DNA of 64,000 nt from Chitinimonas koreensis (GCF_014353015.1 NZ_CP060704.1:4551001-4615000), one strand, 5' to 3'; positions 17,356 to 26,094 are shown, counted from the first letter of the stretch. A program made the numbers and translations. Notes: generated from the sequence alone by a model not told the origin.

Positions 17356-17703
17356 ATGCAGACCTTCCACCTCGACGCCATCAGCCAGGACCGCCAGACG
17401 CTGGCCGAGCCCTACCACGAGTTCCTGCGCACGCGCGACATGAGCGCCGGCGTCTACCACATGGAACCGGGCAGCCACGACCCGCAGGGCGCGCACCAGG
17501 AGGACGTGCTGTTCTACGTGATCCGCGGCGCGGCCACGCTGCGCGTCGGCGACGACGAGCTCGAAGTCGGCGCCGGCAGCATCGTCCACGTGCCGGCCCG
17601 CGTGGCGCCGCGCTTCGTCGCGGTCGCCGAGGCGATCGACGTGCTGGTGGTGTTCGCGCCGGCCGAGTCGGCGCCGACCATCGAAGTGAAATACACGGCC
17701 TGA
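17356..17703 (+). CDS. Single-domain cupin protein
   Basis: The product is 115 aa. The two cupin motifs are visible: MEPGSHDPQGAHQEDVLFYVIRG, with His, His and Glu as likely metal ligands, and GAGSIVHVPARVAPRFV. Stand-alone cupins may be dioxygenases, isomerases or small-molecule sensors, and the sequence does not say which. It is preceded by GGAGACGAC at the ATG and sits 70 bp before liuB on the same strand. Confidence 0.83.
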   Translation: MQTFHLDAISQDRQTLAEPYHEFLRTRDMSAGVYHMEPGSHDPQGAHQEDVLFYVIRGAATLRVGDDELEVGAGSIVHVPARVAPRFVAVAEAIDVLVVFAPAESAPTIEVKYTA

Positions 17704-17772
17704 GCGCCTGAACGGGCGCCGCGTGCCGCCCTGCCTATCCACCGCAGCGCCGGACCCACGCCCGGCCGACCG

Positions 17773-19386
17773 ATGCCCATGAATACGCTACCCAACACCA
17801 TCAATCCCAAATCCGAGCAATTCCAGGCCAACCGCGCCGCCATGGAGGCGCTGGTGGACGACCTGCGCACCCAGGCCGCCCGCGTCGAGCAGGGCGGCGG
17901 CCAGGTCGCGCGCGACCGCCACACCGCCCGCGGCAAGCTCCTGCCGCGCGACCGCGTGGCCCAGCTGCTCGACGTCGGCTCGCCCTTCCTCGAGATCGGC
18001 CAGCTCGCCGCCCACGGCCAGTACGACGACCAGGTGCCGTCGGCCGGCCTGATCGCCGGCATCGGCCGGGTCTCGGGCGTCGAGTGCATGATCATCGCCA
18101 ACGACGCCACGGTGAAGGGCGGCACCTACTACCCGATCACGGTGAAGAAGCACCTGCGCGCGCAGGAGATCGCCATGGAGAACCGGCTGCCGTGCATCGC
18201 GCTGGTCGATTCCGGCGGCGCCAACCTGCCCAACCAGGACGAGGTCTTCCCCGACCGCGACCACTTCGGCCGCATCTTCTACAACCAGGCCAACCTCAGC
18301 AGCCAGGGCGTGCCGCAGATCGCCGCGGTGATGGGCTCGTGCACCGCCGGCGGCGCCTACGTGCCGGCCATGAGCGACTACTCGGTGATGGTGAAGAACC
18401 AGGCCACCATCTTCCTGGCCGGCCCGCCGCTGGTGCGCGCCGCCACCGGCGAGGTGGTGACGGCCGAGGAGCTCGGCGGCGCCGACGTGCACGCCAAGAT
18501 CAGCGGCGTGGCCGACTACTACGCCCACAACGACGCCCATGCGCTCGACCAGGTGCGCCGCATCGTCGCCAACCTCAACTGGACCAAGCCGATGACGGTG
18601 GCGATGAAGCCGGCCGAGGCGCCGCTCTACCCGGCGGAGGAGCTGTACGGCATCGTCGGCGCCGACCTGAAGAAGCCGTTCGACATCCGCCAGGTGATCG
18701 CCCGCATCGTCGACGGCTCGAAGTTCGACGAATTCAAGGAAACCTACGGCACCACCCTGGTCACCGGCTTCGCCCACCTGTACGGCTATCCGGTCGGCAT
18801 CGTCGCCAACAACGGCGTGCTGTTCAGCGAATCGGCCCAGAAGGGCGCGCACTTCATCGAGCTGTGCAGCCAGCGCGGCATCCCGCTGGTGTTCCTGCAG
18901 AACATCACCGGCTTCATGGTCGGCAAGAAGTACGAGGCCGAGGGCATCGCCAAGCACGGCGCCAAGATGGTGACCGCGGTGGCGACCAGCAAGGTGCCCA
19001 AGTTCACCGTGATCGTCGGCGGCAGCTTCGGCGCCGGCAACTACGGCATGTGCGGCCGCGCCTACGGCCCCAACTTCCTGTTCATGTGGCCCAACGCGCG
19101 CATCGCGGTGATGGGCGGCGAGCAGGCGGCCGGCGTGCTGGCCCAGGTGCGCGAGGAGGCGCTGGCCAAGAAGGGCCAGCAGCTGTCGGACGAGGAACGC
19201 GAAAGCATCAGACGGCCGCTGCGCGACCAGTTCGAGGCGCAGAGCCATCCCTACTACGCCACCAGCCGGCTGTGGGACGACGGCATCATCGATCCGAAGG
19301 ACACCCGCCGCGTGCTGGGCCTGGCGATCTCGGCCAGCCTCAACAAGCCGATCGCCGAGACCAAGTTCGGCGTGTTCCGGATGTAG
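17773..19386 (+). CDS. liuB: Methylcrotonyl-CoA carboxylase, carboxyltransferase (beta) subunit
   Basis: The product is 537 aa and transfers carboxyl from biotin to 3-methylcrotonyl-CoA, giving 3-methylglutaconyl-CoA. The two crotonase-like carboxyltransferase halves are complete. Marks include IALVDSGGANLPNQDEVFPD, MGSCTAGGAYVPAMSDYSVM, GGADVHAKISGVADYYAHND, and in the second half FLQNITGFMVGKKYEAEGIA and GGSFGAGNYGMCGRAYGPNF. These are specific for the MCC beta subunit rather than the propionyl-CoA enzyme. Its partner alpha subunit is encoded at 22088, separated by two unrelated genes and liuC. Confidence 0.95.
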   Translation: MPMNTLPNTINPKSEQFQANRAAMEALVDDLRTQAARVEQGGGQVARDRHTARGKLLPRDRVAQLLDVGSPFLEIGQLAAHGQYDDQVPSAGLIAGIGRVSGVECMIIANDATVKGGTYYPITVKKHLRAQEIAMENRLPCIALVDSGGANLPNQDEVFPDRDHFGRIFYNQANLSSQGVPQIAAVMGSCTAGGAYVPAMSDYSVMVKNQATIFLAGPPLVRAATGEVVTAEELGGADVHAKISGVADYYAHNDAHALDQVRRIVANLNWTKPMTVAMKPAEAPLYPAEELYGIVGADLKKPFDIRQVIARIVDGSKFDEFKETYGTTLVTGFAHLYGYPVGIVANNGVLFSESAQKGAHFIELCSQRGIPLVFLQNITGFMVGKKYEAEGIAKHGAKMVTAVATSKVPKFTVIVGGSFGAGNYGMCGRAYGPNFLFMWPNARIAVMGGEQAAGVLAQVREEALAKKGQQLSDEERESIRRPLRDQFEAQSHPYYATSRLWDDGIIDPKDTRRVLGLAISASLNKPIAETKFGVFRM

Positions 19387-19402
19387 GCGGACGAGGCCGG
19401 TA

Positions 19403-19461
19403 TGGGAGCGGCTCCGGCCGCGGACGCATCCAGAACGAATCGCGGCGCCAGTCGCTCCTAC
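19403..19461. repeat. Diverged GGAGCGGCTTC-type palindrome
   Basis: TGGGAGCGGCTCCGGCCGCG and, in inverse, CGCGGCGCCAGTCGCTCCTA face each other with several mismatches. It lies between liuB and the next gene; the remainder of the 19387-19583 gap holds another short GGCCGGACTTCGGTCCGGCC palindrome near 19489 and no gene. Confidence 0.6.
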
Positions 19462-19583
19462 AATATGCCAACCGGATCGCCGCCGGCCGGACTTCGGTCC
19501 GGCCATGCCGGCGGACCGGACCGCCGTCGGGCCGCCCCCCGGCCCACCCGCCGACCTATCCAGACGAGATTGCAGACCGACTC

Positions 19584-20249
19584 ATGAGCACCGAAGCCAT
19601 CCTTCCCTCCCCCGCAGTGCCGCGCACGCGCGATACCGGCCGCCTGCGCCGGGCGCTGGTTTTCCTGATCGCCGGCTGGTCCGGCTTCTTCGTGATGGCG
19701 GTCGAGCTGCTCAGCGGCCGGCTGCTGGCGCCGAGCTTCGGCAACAGCATCTACGTCTGGGGCGGCGTGATCACGGTGTTCATGCTGGCGCTGTCGATCG
19801 GCTACCTGCTCGGCGGCCAGCTGAGCCTGCACTCGCCGAGCCTGCGCCGGCTCGGCGCCCTGCTGATCGCGGCCGGGGTCTCGACCCTGCCGGTGGTGCT
19901 GTTCGGCGACACGGTGCTGGACGCCCTGTTCGAGCACGTCGCCGACCCGCGCTGGGGCACGCTGCTGGCGTCGAGCGCGCTGTTCTTCGTGCCGACCGTG
20001 ATCTCGGGCACGGTGTCGCCCTACGCGATCCGCCTGCTGGTCACCCATCTGCGCGCCAGCGGCCGCTCGGCCGGCCTGCTGTACTTCGTCTCGACCTTCG
20101 GCAGCGCGGCCGGCACGCTGGCCACCTCGTTCTACCTGGTGCTGCTGCTGGAGGTGAACCAGATCTTCTTCGGCCTGATCGCGGTCTCCTGCGTGCTCGG
20201 CGCGCTGGCGCTGCCGTTCGGCGACCAGGCGACGGAGGACGCGGCATGA
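19584..20249 (+). CDS. Integral membrane half of a fused-type spermidine synthase-like protein
   Basis: The product is 221 aa and very hydrophobic, with about six membrane segments (for example ALVFLIAGWSGFFVMAVELL, VWGGVITVFMLALSIGYLLG and IFFGLIAVSCVLGALALPFG). The motif VELLSGRLLAPSFGNSIYVWG and SPYAIRLL is characteristic of the N-terminal membrane domain of bacterial proteins annotated as fused MFS/spermidine synthases. Here it is a separate gene whose stop overlaps the start of the catalytic half (ATGA). The cellular function of this family is not established, and I do not infer polyamine synthesis. Confidence 0.8.
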   Translation: MSTEAILPSPAVPRTRDTGRLRRALVFLIAGWSGFFVMAVELLSGRLLAPSFGNSIYVWGGVITVFMLALSIGYLLGGQLSLHSPSLRRLGALLIAAGVSTLPVVLFGDTVLDALFEHVADPRWGTLLASSALFFVPTVISGTVSPYAIRLLVTHLRASGRSAGLLYFVSTFGSAAGTLATSFYLVLLLEVNQIFFGLIAVSCVLGALALPFGDQATEDAA

Positions 20250-21127
20250 AGCGCGCCCTCCTCTCCCTCGCCGCCGTGCTGCTGGCGGCCTGCCTGCCCC
20301 ATGCCCGCGCCGAGGTGGTGCACACCGAGAAATCGCTGTACCGCAACATCGTCATCTACGAAGAGAACGGCGTGCGCTGCATGGGCTTCGGCCGCAACGG
20401 CGTCGGCCGCCAGACCTGCCAGATCATCGCCGCGCCGGACAAGCTGGTGTTCGCCTACACCCGCATCATGCTGGGCGCGCTCTACCTCAATCCCGAGCCG
20501 CGCGAGATCCTGGTGATCGGCCTCGGCGGCGGCACCCTGCCGCGCGTGCTGCGCAAGCTCAGGCCCGAGGCGCGCATCGACGCGGTCGAGATCGACCCGG
20601 CCGTCAGCCGCATCGCCGGCCGCTTCTTCGGCTACCGGCCCGACGCCAACAGCCGCGTCTACGAGGAGGACGGCCGGGTGTTCGTCAAGCGCCAGCTCAA
20701 GCAGGGCAAGAAGTACGACCTGGTGATCCTCGACGCTTTCGACCACGACTACATCCCCGAGCACCTCTTGACCCGCGAGTTCCTGCAGGAAGTGCGCGGC
20801 GTCCTGGCGCCCGGCGGCGTGCTGGCGGCCAACACCTTCTCGACCAGCAAGCTGTACGCCCACGAGTCGGCCACCTACGCCAGCGTGTTCGGCGAGTTCT
20901 ACAACATCCGCCAGATCAACCGCGTGATCCTGCTGCGCCAGGGCGGCCTGCCGAGCCAGGCCGAGCTCGAGCGCAACGCCGCGCGCTACGAAACGGCGCT
21001 GGCGCCGTACGACATCGGCCGCGAAGCGCTGCTGCCGCTGTTCAAGGCCCAGCCGCGCGACTGGCCGGCCGACACCCGGGTGCTGACCGACCAGTATTCG
21101 CCGTCCAACCTGTTGAATGCCTTGTGA
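20246..21127 (+). CDS. Spermidine synthase-like methyltransferase-fold protein, exported
   Basis: The product is 293 aa with a signal peptide (MKRALLSLAAVLLAACLPHARA). The Rossmann core follows spermidine synthase: VIGLGGGTLPRVLRK, DAVEIDPAVSRIAGRFFG, YEEDGRVFVKRQL and LVILDAFDHDYIPEHLLTREF. The signal peptide is odd for a polyamine enzyme and suggests the domain is placed on the periplasmic side next to its membrane partner, which is encoded just upstream with a 4-bp overlap. It lies inside the liu region with no clear metabolic link. Confidence 0.8.
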   Translation: MKRALLSLAAVLLAACLPHARAEVVHTEKSLYRNIVIYEENGVRCMGFGRNGVGRQTCQIIAAPDKLVFAYTRIMLGALYLNPEPREILVIGLGGGTLPRVLRKLRPEARIDAVEIDPAVSRIAGRFFGYRPDANSRVYEEDGRVFVKRQLKQGKKYDLVILDAFDHDYIPEHLLTREFLQEVRGVLAPGGVLAANTFSTSKLYAHESATYASVFGEFYNIRQINRVILLRQGGLPSQAELERNAARYETALAPYDIGREALLPLFKAQPRDWPADTRVLTDQYSPSNLLNAL

Positions 21128-21202
21128 GCACGGCGATCCAAGCATGGGCGGACCCAACCCGCCGCGACCGAACCACCCGATACCGACACAGGAGATGACA
21201 CC

Positions 21203-21991
21203 ATGAGCAACTGTCTCGACCTCCAGCTCGCCGCCAACGGCGTGGCGACGCTGACCATGAACCGCAGCGAGCGCCACAACGCCTTCGACGACGTGCTGAT
21301 CGCGCAGATGACCACCGCGCTCGAGGCGCTGGCGGCCGATCCCAAGGTCCGGGTGGTGGTGCTGGCCGCCAGCGGCAAGAGCTTCTCGGCCGGCGCCGAC
21401 CTCGGCTGGATGAAGCGCATGGCGAGCTACGGCGAGGCGGAGAACCTCGAGGACGCCAAGAAGCTGGCGCGCCTGATGCACGTGCTCGACACCCTGGGCA
21501 AGCCGACCGTCGCCGCGGTGCAGGGCCCGGCCTACGGCGGCGGCGTCGGCCTGGTGGCCTGCTGCGACATGGTGTTCGCCGCGCCCGAGGCCTTCTTCGC
21601 GCTGTCGGAGGTCAAGATCGGCCTGATCCCGGCGGTGATCTCGCCCTACGTGGTGCGCAAGATCGGCGTGGCGCAGGCGCGCCGCTACTTCGTCTCGGCC
21701 GAGCGCTTCAGCGCCGAGCAGGCCCAGCGCATCGGCCTGGTGCACGAGATCGCGCCGCAGGACGAGGTCGGCACGCTGGCGCGCAGCTGGGCCGCGCAGC
21801 TGCTCAACAACGGCCCCGAGTCGATGGCGGCCGCCAAGCGCCTGATCGCCGACGTGGCCGACCGGCCGATCTGCGAAAACCTCAACGAGGACTGCGCCCG
21901 CCGCATCGCCGGCCAGCGCGTCAGCGCCGAGGGCCAGGAAGGCCTGACCGCCTTCATCGAGAAGCGGCCGCCGAGCTGGGTCAACCAATAA
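21203..21991 (+). CDS. liuC: Methylglutaconyl-CoA hydratase (enoyl-CoA hydratase family)
   Basis: The product is 262 aa with the crotonase fold. It hydrates 3-methylglutaconyl-CoA to HMG-CoA. The oxyanion hole segments are GKSFSAGADLGWMKRM and QGPAYGGGVGLVACCDM, and the catalytic Glu is in FALSEVKIGLIPAVISPYVV; the SAGADLGWM and IPAVISPYV wording is typical of this branch. An AGGAG site precedes the ATG (acaggagatgacacc). It lies between liuB and liuD. Confidence 0.93.
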   Translation: MSNCLDLQLAANGVATLTMNRSERHNAFDDVLIAQMTTALEALAADPKVRVVVLAASGKSFSAGADLGWMKRMASYGEAENLEDAKKLARLMHVLDTLGKPTVAAVQGPAYGGGVGLVACCDMVFAAPEAFFALSEVKIGLIPAVISPYVVRKIGVAQARRYFVSAERFSAEQAQRIGLVHEIAPQDEVGTLARSWAAQLLNNGPESMAAAKRLIADVADRPICENLNEDCARRIAGQRVSAEGQEGLTAFIEKRPPSWVNQ

Positions 21992-22002
21992 CCTTTTCCA
22001 CT

Positions 22003-22073
22003 CACCGCCGAGGACGCAGAGGACGCGGAGGAAACCGGAGCCAGGCTCCGCGTCCTCGGCGTCCTCTGCGGTG
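22003..22073. repeat. CACCGC-GAGGACGC inverted repeat
   Basis: The left arm 22003-22028 and the right arm 22048-22073 are 26-bp inverted repeats with two mismatches, built from GAGGACGC units. The centre GAGCCAGGCTC extends the stem. Similar CACCGCAGAGGACGCAGAGG sequences are scattered in many bacterial genomes. It fills the gap between liuC and liuD and would fold into a strong hairpin in the liu transcript. Confidence 0.85.
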
Positions 22074-22087
22074 AAAGCACTGTCCCT

Positions 22088-24088
22088 ATGTTCAAGAAAA
22101 TCCTGATCGCCAACCGCGGCGAGATCGCCTGCCGCGTCATCAAGACCGCGCGCCAGCTCGGCATCAAGACGGTCGCCGTCTATTCCGACGCCGATGCCGA
22201 CGCGCGCCACGTCAAGCTCGCCGACGAGGCGTTCCGGCTCGGGCCGGCCGCGCCGCGCGAGTCCTACCTCAAGGCCGAGCTGATCCTCGAACTGGCGCGC
22301 CGCAGCGGCGCCGAGGCGGTCCACCCGGGCTACGGCTTCCTCAGCGAGAACGAAGCCTTCGCCGAGGCCTGCGCCGCCGCCGGCGTGGCCTTCATCGGCC
22401 CGCCGGCCTCGGCCATCGCCGCGATGGGCTCCAAGTCGGCCGCCAAGACGCTGATGGAAGGCGCCGGCGTGCCGCTGGTGCCGGGCTACCACGGCGACGA
22501 GCAGGACACCGCCTTCCTGCAGCAGCAGGCCGACCGCATCGGCTACCCGGTGCTGATCAAGGCCAGCGCAGGCGGCGGCGGCAAGGGCATGAAGATCGTC
22601 GAGACCGCCGCCGACTTCGCCGGCCAGCTCGCCTCGGCCAAGCGCGAGGCGGCCGCCAGCTTCGGCGACGACAAGGTGCTGATCGAGAAGTACCTGACCC
22701 GGCCGCGCCACGTCGAGATCCAGGTGTTCGGCGACAGCCACGGCGACGCGGTCTACCTGTTCGAGCGCGACTGCTCGGTGCAGCGCCGCCACCAGAAGGT
22801 GCTCGAGGAAGCGCCGGCGCCGGGCCTGTCGGCTGAACTGCGGCGCGAGATCGGCGAGGCCGCGGTGCGCGCTGCCCGCGCGGTCGGCTATGTCGGCGCC
22901 GGCACGGTCGAATTCATCTTCGACACGCTGACCGACGCGTTCTACTTCATGGAGATGAACACCCGCCTGCAGGTCGAGCACCCGGTCACCGAGATGGTCA
23001 CCGGGCTGGACCTGGTCGAATGGCAATTGCGCGTCGCCGCCGGCGAGCCGCTGCCGCTGGCGCAGGACGCGCTGCGCATCCGCGGCCACGCCTTCGAGGC
23101 GCGCGTCTACGCCGAAGACCCGGCGCGCGACTTCCTGCCGCAGATCGGCCGGCTCGCCCACCTGCGCCAGCCGGCCGAGTCGGCCCACGTGCGGGTCGAT
23201 ACCGGCGTCGAGAGCGGCGACGAGATCTCGCCGTTCTACGACCCGATGATCGCCAAGCTGATCGTCTGGGACGAGAACCGCGACCGCGCGCTCGACCGGC
23301 TGGCCAGCGCGCTGGCCGAGTACGAGGTGGTCGGCCTCGACACCAACCTCGACTTCCTGCGCCGGCTGGCCGGCCACCCGGCCTTCCGCGCCCAGGAACT
23401 CGATACCGGCTTCATCGCCCGCCACCGCGACGCGCTGATCCCGCCGCCGGCGCCGGTCGACGCCGAGACGCTGGCGCTGGCCGCGCTGGCCGAGCTGGCG
23501 CTGCTCGAAGCGCGCGGCGAAGCGGCCCGGCTGCGCTCGGCCGACGCCGCCTCGCCGTGGTGGCAGACCGACGGCTGGCGGCTCAACCAGGACAACCGCC
23601 ACGCGCTGCACTTCCGCGTGGGCGAAGCCGAGCACGCGGTGGTGGCGCACTACCGCGACGACGGCTACCTGCTCGAGATCGGCGAGGCCCGCATCGAAGC
23701 GCGCGGCAGCCTGCGCGACGGCCGCCTCTCGGCCACGCTGGACGGCTACCGGCTGGCGGCTGGCGTGGTGCGCGACGGCGGCACGCTGACACTGGTGCGC
23801 GACGGCGGCAACGTCGCGCTCGAACCGTTCAACCCGCTGCTGGCCGGCCTCGCGGCCGCCGAGAGCGGCGGCGGCCTGACCGCGCCGATGCCGGGCACGG
23901 TGGTGGCGGTCCACGTCGCACCGGGCGACACGGTCGAGAAGGGCGCGCCGCTGGTGATCCTGGAGGCGATGAAGATGGAGCACACCATCCTGGCGCCGCA
24001 CGCGGGCACGGTGCGCGAGGTGTTCTTCCAGAAGGGCGAGCAGGTGAAGGAAGGGCTGCCGCTGCTCGAGATCGAAGCAGCCGCCTGA
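22088..24088 (+). CDS. liuD: Methylcrotonyl-CoA carboxylase, biotin-carrying (alpha) subunit
   Basis: The product is 666 aa. It has a biotin carboxylase part (FKKILIANRGEIACRVIKTA, HPGYGFLSENEAFAEAC, ASAGGGGKGMKIV for ATP binding, FMEMNTRLQVEHPVTEMVTG), a linker domain, and a C-terminal biotinyl domain with the lysine in ILEAMKMEHTILAPH. It carboxylates biotin with ATP and bicarbonate for the beta subunit LiuB. It is full length and is the last gene of the liu run, followed by a strong terminator at 24140. The gene for HMG-CoA lyase, usually next, is absent here. Confidence 0.96.
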   Translation: MFKKILIANRGEIACRVIKTARQLGIKTVAVYSDADADARHVKLADEAFRLGPAAPRESYLKAELILELARRSGAEAVHPGYGFLSENEAFAEACAAAGVAFIGPPASAIAAMGSKSAAKTLMEGAGVPLVPGYHGDEQDTAFLQQQADRIGYPVLIKASAGGGGKGMKIVETAADFAGQLASAKREAAASFGDDKVLIEKYLTRPRHVEIQVFGDSHGDAVYLFERDCSVQRRHQKVLEEAPAPGLSAELRREIGEAAVRAARAVGYVGAGTVEFIFDTLTDAFYFMEMNTRLQVEHPVTEMVTGLDLVEWQLRVAAGEPLPLAQDALRIRGHAFEARVYAEDPARDFLPQIGRLAHLRQPAESAHVRVDTGVESGDEISPFYDPMIAKLIVWDENRDRALDRLASALAEYEVVGLDTNLDFLRRLAGHPAFRAQELDTGFIARHRDALIPPPAPVDAETLALAALAELALLEARGEAARLRSADAASPWWQTDGWRLNQDNRHALHFRVGEAEHAVVAHYRDDGYLLEIGEARIEARGSLRDGRLSATLDGYRLAAGVVRDGGTLTLVRDGGNVALEPFNPLLAGLAAAESGGGLTAPMPGTVVAVHVAPGDTVEKGAPLVILEAMKMEHTILAPHAGTVREVFFQKGEQVKEGLPLLEIEAAA

Positions 24089-24139
24089 GCGACGGAACCG
24101 GGCATGCAAGGCCCGGCATCCGTGCAATTGCAATGAAAT

Positions 24140-24171
24140 GAAGCCGGGCACGATGCCCGGCTTCTGCTTTT
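24140..24171 (+). terminator. Rho-independent terminator after liuD
   Basis: An 11-bp perfect stem GAAGCCGGGCA / TGCCCGGCTTC with a 3-nt loop is followed by TGCTTTT. It lies about 52 bp after the liuD stop. Confidence 0.85.
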
Positions 24172-24200
24172 GGATGGACCTGACTCGGCGAGGGACATTT

Positions 24201-24269
24201 GCAGGAGCGGCTTCAGCCGCGAACGGCCTTCGCGCGCTTCCCGCTATTCGCGGCTGAAGCCGCTCCTGC
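24201..24269. repeat. GGAGCGGCTTCAGCCGCGAA inverted repeat (REP-like)
   Basis: Perfect 23-bp inverted arms (24201-24223 and 24247-24269) surround 23 bp of spacer. Each arm itself contains the palindrome GCGGCTTCAGCCGC. The same arm sequence recurs at 58711. It lies between the liuD terminator and the convergent serine hydrolase gene. Confidence 0.9.
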
Positions 24270-24297
24270 ATGAAACCGAGCCCGCAGCGCGGCCCGG

Positions 24298-25539
24298 CTA
24301 GTGCCCAGGCCCGGCCAGCGCCACCCGCTGCTCCGCCTTCTTCGCTGCTGCCTCGGCCGCCAGCCGCAACAGCAGCCGGTGGCCGACGCTGCCGGTCCAG
24401 TTGAAGCTGTTCTGCAGCACCACCACCGCGGTGCGGTTGGCCGTGTCGAGGCCGACATAGCTGGTGTAACCGGCCACCAGGCCGATCTGGTAGGTGATGC
24501 GCTGGCCGTTCACGTCGTCGGTGATCCAGGCGATCGCGGCGCCCTCCTTGGGCCGCGGGAAGCGGACCTTCAGCGTATCGTCGAGCGCCGCGTGCAGCGG
24601 GGTGTCCGCCTGTTCGAGATGGGCCTGGGCATAGCGCAGCAGGTCGCGCGCGCTGGCATAGGCGCCGGCCGAGCCGCGCATCAGCGGCGTGAACTGCCAG
24701 TCCGGCGTCGGCTGGCCGCGGCGGATGAACTTGGGCTGGTCGCCGGCATAGCCGTGCGCACGGGTGGCATAGCCGGGCAGCAGTTCGGGCCGGTAGCCGG
24801 TGCTGCGCAGGCCCAGCGGCCCGGCGATGCGGCGGGCCAGCAGCTCGTCCAGCGTCAGGCCGGTGCGCCGTTCGAGCACCAGGCACAGCGTGGCGTAGCC
24901 GATGTTGGAATAGCGCGGCTCGTGCTCGGCCGGCGCGCTGAAGCCGGCCAGGTAGTCGAACAGGTAGGCCTGGTCGATATGGCGGTAGAAGCTCTCGCCG
25001 GTGAACAGGTACTGGACGAAGTAGGCCAGCATCCGCTCGGTGATCGGCTGGCGCGGCAGGCCCGAGGTATGGGTCGCCAGCTGCAGCAGCGTGATCCGGC
25101 CGGCGTCCCGGCTGAGCTTGGCGTCGGGCAGCAGCTCGGCCAGCGTGTCGTCCCACGACAGCTGGCCCTCCTGCACCAGCTGGTCGGCGATGGCGCCGAC
25201 GAAGCCCTTGCTCAGCGAGCCGATCGCGAACAGCGTATCGGCGTCGGGCGGCTGCCCGCTGGCCTTGTCGGCCACGCCGTAGCCGAAGAAGCGGCTGCTG
25301 CCGTCGGGCAGCAGCACGCCGACCACCATGCCGGGGGTATTGCCGCCGTCGATCAGCGGCTTGGCCAGCTCGTCCACCTCGGCGGCCAGGTCGCCCTGGC
25401 GCAGGTGGTGGCCGACCTGGGCGCCGACCGGGTCGACCGGCATGCTCGACAGGGTGCCGCAGCCGCACAGCAGCGCTGCGGCGGCAAAGCCGGCCAGCAG
25501 GCCGGCGCGAAAGCGCCGGTCCGGGCTCGAGGACTGCAT
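24298..25539 (-). CDS. Serine hydrolase lipoprotein, class C beta-lactamase/AmpH-like
   Basis: The product is 413 aa with a lipoprotein signal (GFAAAALLCGCGTL, Cys at the lipobox). The beta-lactamase-like fold carries the SxxK nucleophile in FAIGSLSKGFVGAI and the second element YSN in EPRYSNIGYATLC; ATHTSGLPRQP is also characteristic. The third motif is not a clean KTG. Such proteins are peptidases or esterases acting on peptidoglycan or peptides in the periplasm, rarely true beta-lactamases. Convergent with liuD; followed downstream by non-coding palindromes. Confidence 0.86.
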   Translation of the reverse strand: MQSSSPDRRFRAGLLAGFAAAALLCGCGTLSSMPVDPVGAQVGHHLRQGDLAAEVDELAKPLIDGGNTPGMVVGVLLPDGSSRFFGYGVADKASGQPPDADTLFAIGSLSKGFVGAIADQLVQEGQLSWDDTLAELLPDAKLSRDAGRITLLQLATHTSGLPRQPITERMLAYFVQYLFTGESFYRHIDQAYLFDYLAGFSAPAEHEPRYSNIGYATLCLVLERRTGLTLDELLARRIAGPLGLRSTGYRPELLPGYATRAHGYAGDQPKFIRRGQPTPDWQFTPLMRGSAGAYASARDLLRYAQAHLEQADTPLHAALDDTLKVRFPRPKEGAAIAWITDDVNGQRITYQIGLVAGYTSYVGLDTANRTAVVVLQNSFNWTGSVGHRLLLRLAAEAAAKKAEQRVALAGPGH

Positions 25540-25615
25540 CGGGGATTCCTCCCGCGCCGGGAGCCGGCGCGTACGTTCTTGTGCTGCCGTCGGCGCCGCC
25601 GCGCGGCGCGCGCGG

Positions 25616-26053
25616 TCAGCCGGGGATCTTGGCGTAGCTGCCCTTGAGCGTGACGCCGATCACGATGGCGCCGGCGTGGCATTCGACGGTGCTGTCGCTG
25701 CGCGTCTCGTCCCGCTTGTAGTAGCTGACCAGGTCGACCACCGCGTTGGCGCCCTTCTGCTTGGCCGTACGCTGGAAAGCCAGCAGCGCCGACAGCGCCG
25801 CCCACTTGCAGCCGAACTCGTCGCTCTTGCCGACGCCGTTGGTCTTCTGGTTGGAGACGTCGTCGCCGAGCTTCTGCAGCACCTTGGGCGTCTTCTGGCC
25901 GGCCAGGAAGAACTTGACCGAGCCGTCGAGCTCCTTCTGCGCTTCCGGCATCGCCAGCACGTCGGCCAGCGGGATGTTGAGCACGGTGTCGCGGGCCAGC
26001 GCCGGTGCGCTGAGGCCGGCGGCCAGCACGGCCAGGGCGATGATCTTCTTCAT
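25616..26053 (-). CDS. Small secreted protein, 'excinuclease'-annotated family
   Basis: The product is 145 aa with a signal peptide (MKKIIALAVLAAGLSAPALA). The mature part reads NIPLADVLAMPEAQKELDGSV, then VSNQKTNGVGKSDEFGCKWA and ANAVVDLVSYYKRDE, with a C-terminal CHAGAIVIGVTLKG. As I recall, proteins with this pattern are often labelled excinuclease in databases, but the size and the signal peptide make a DNA-repair role implausible. Function unknown. Same strand as the two following secreted proteins. Confidence 0.75.
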   Translation of the reverse strand: MKKIIALAVLAAGLSAPALARDTVLNIPLADVLAMPEAQKELDGSVKFFLAGQKTPKVLQKLGDDVSNQKTNGVGKSDEFGCKWAALSALLAFQRTAKQKGANAVVDLVSYYKRDETRSDSTVECHAGAIVIGVTLKGSYAKIPG

Positions 26054-26094
26054 GCGATTCTCCGGAAGGATGGTTCGAAACGGGGTGGCGGCGT

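Noticed and set aside
20246..21127. Polyamine biosynthesis
   Set aside because: The domain is exported and paired with a membrane protein, and no decarboxylase gene is near.
20132..25468. A 1778-residue open frame on the minus strand
   Set aside because: It lies antisense to liuC, liuD and the methyltransferase-fold gene and has the Ala/Arg/Gly/His/Gln-rich look of GC-driven shadow frames. The genes on the other strand have clear motifs.
24298..25539. An antibiotic-resistance class C beta-lactamase
   Set aside because: The lipoprotein signal, the missing clean KTG motif and the general AmpH/esterase look make a peptidase or esterase more likely.
25616..26053. A DNA-repair excinuclease
   Set aside because: The 145-aa product has a signal peptide and none of the UvrA/B/C motifs; the name is a database habit.
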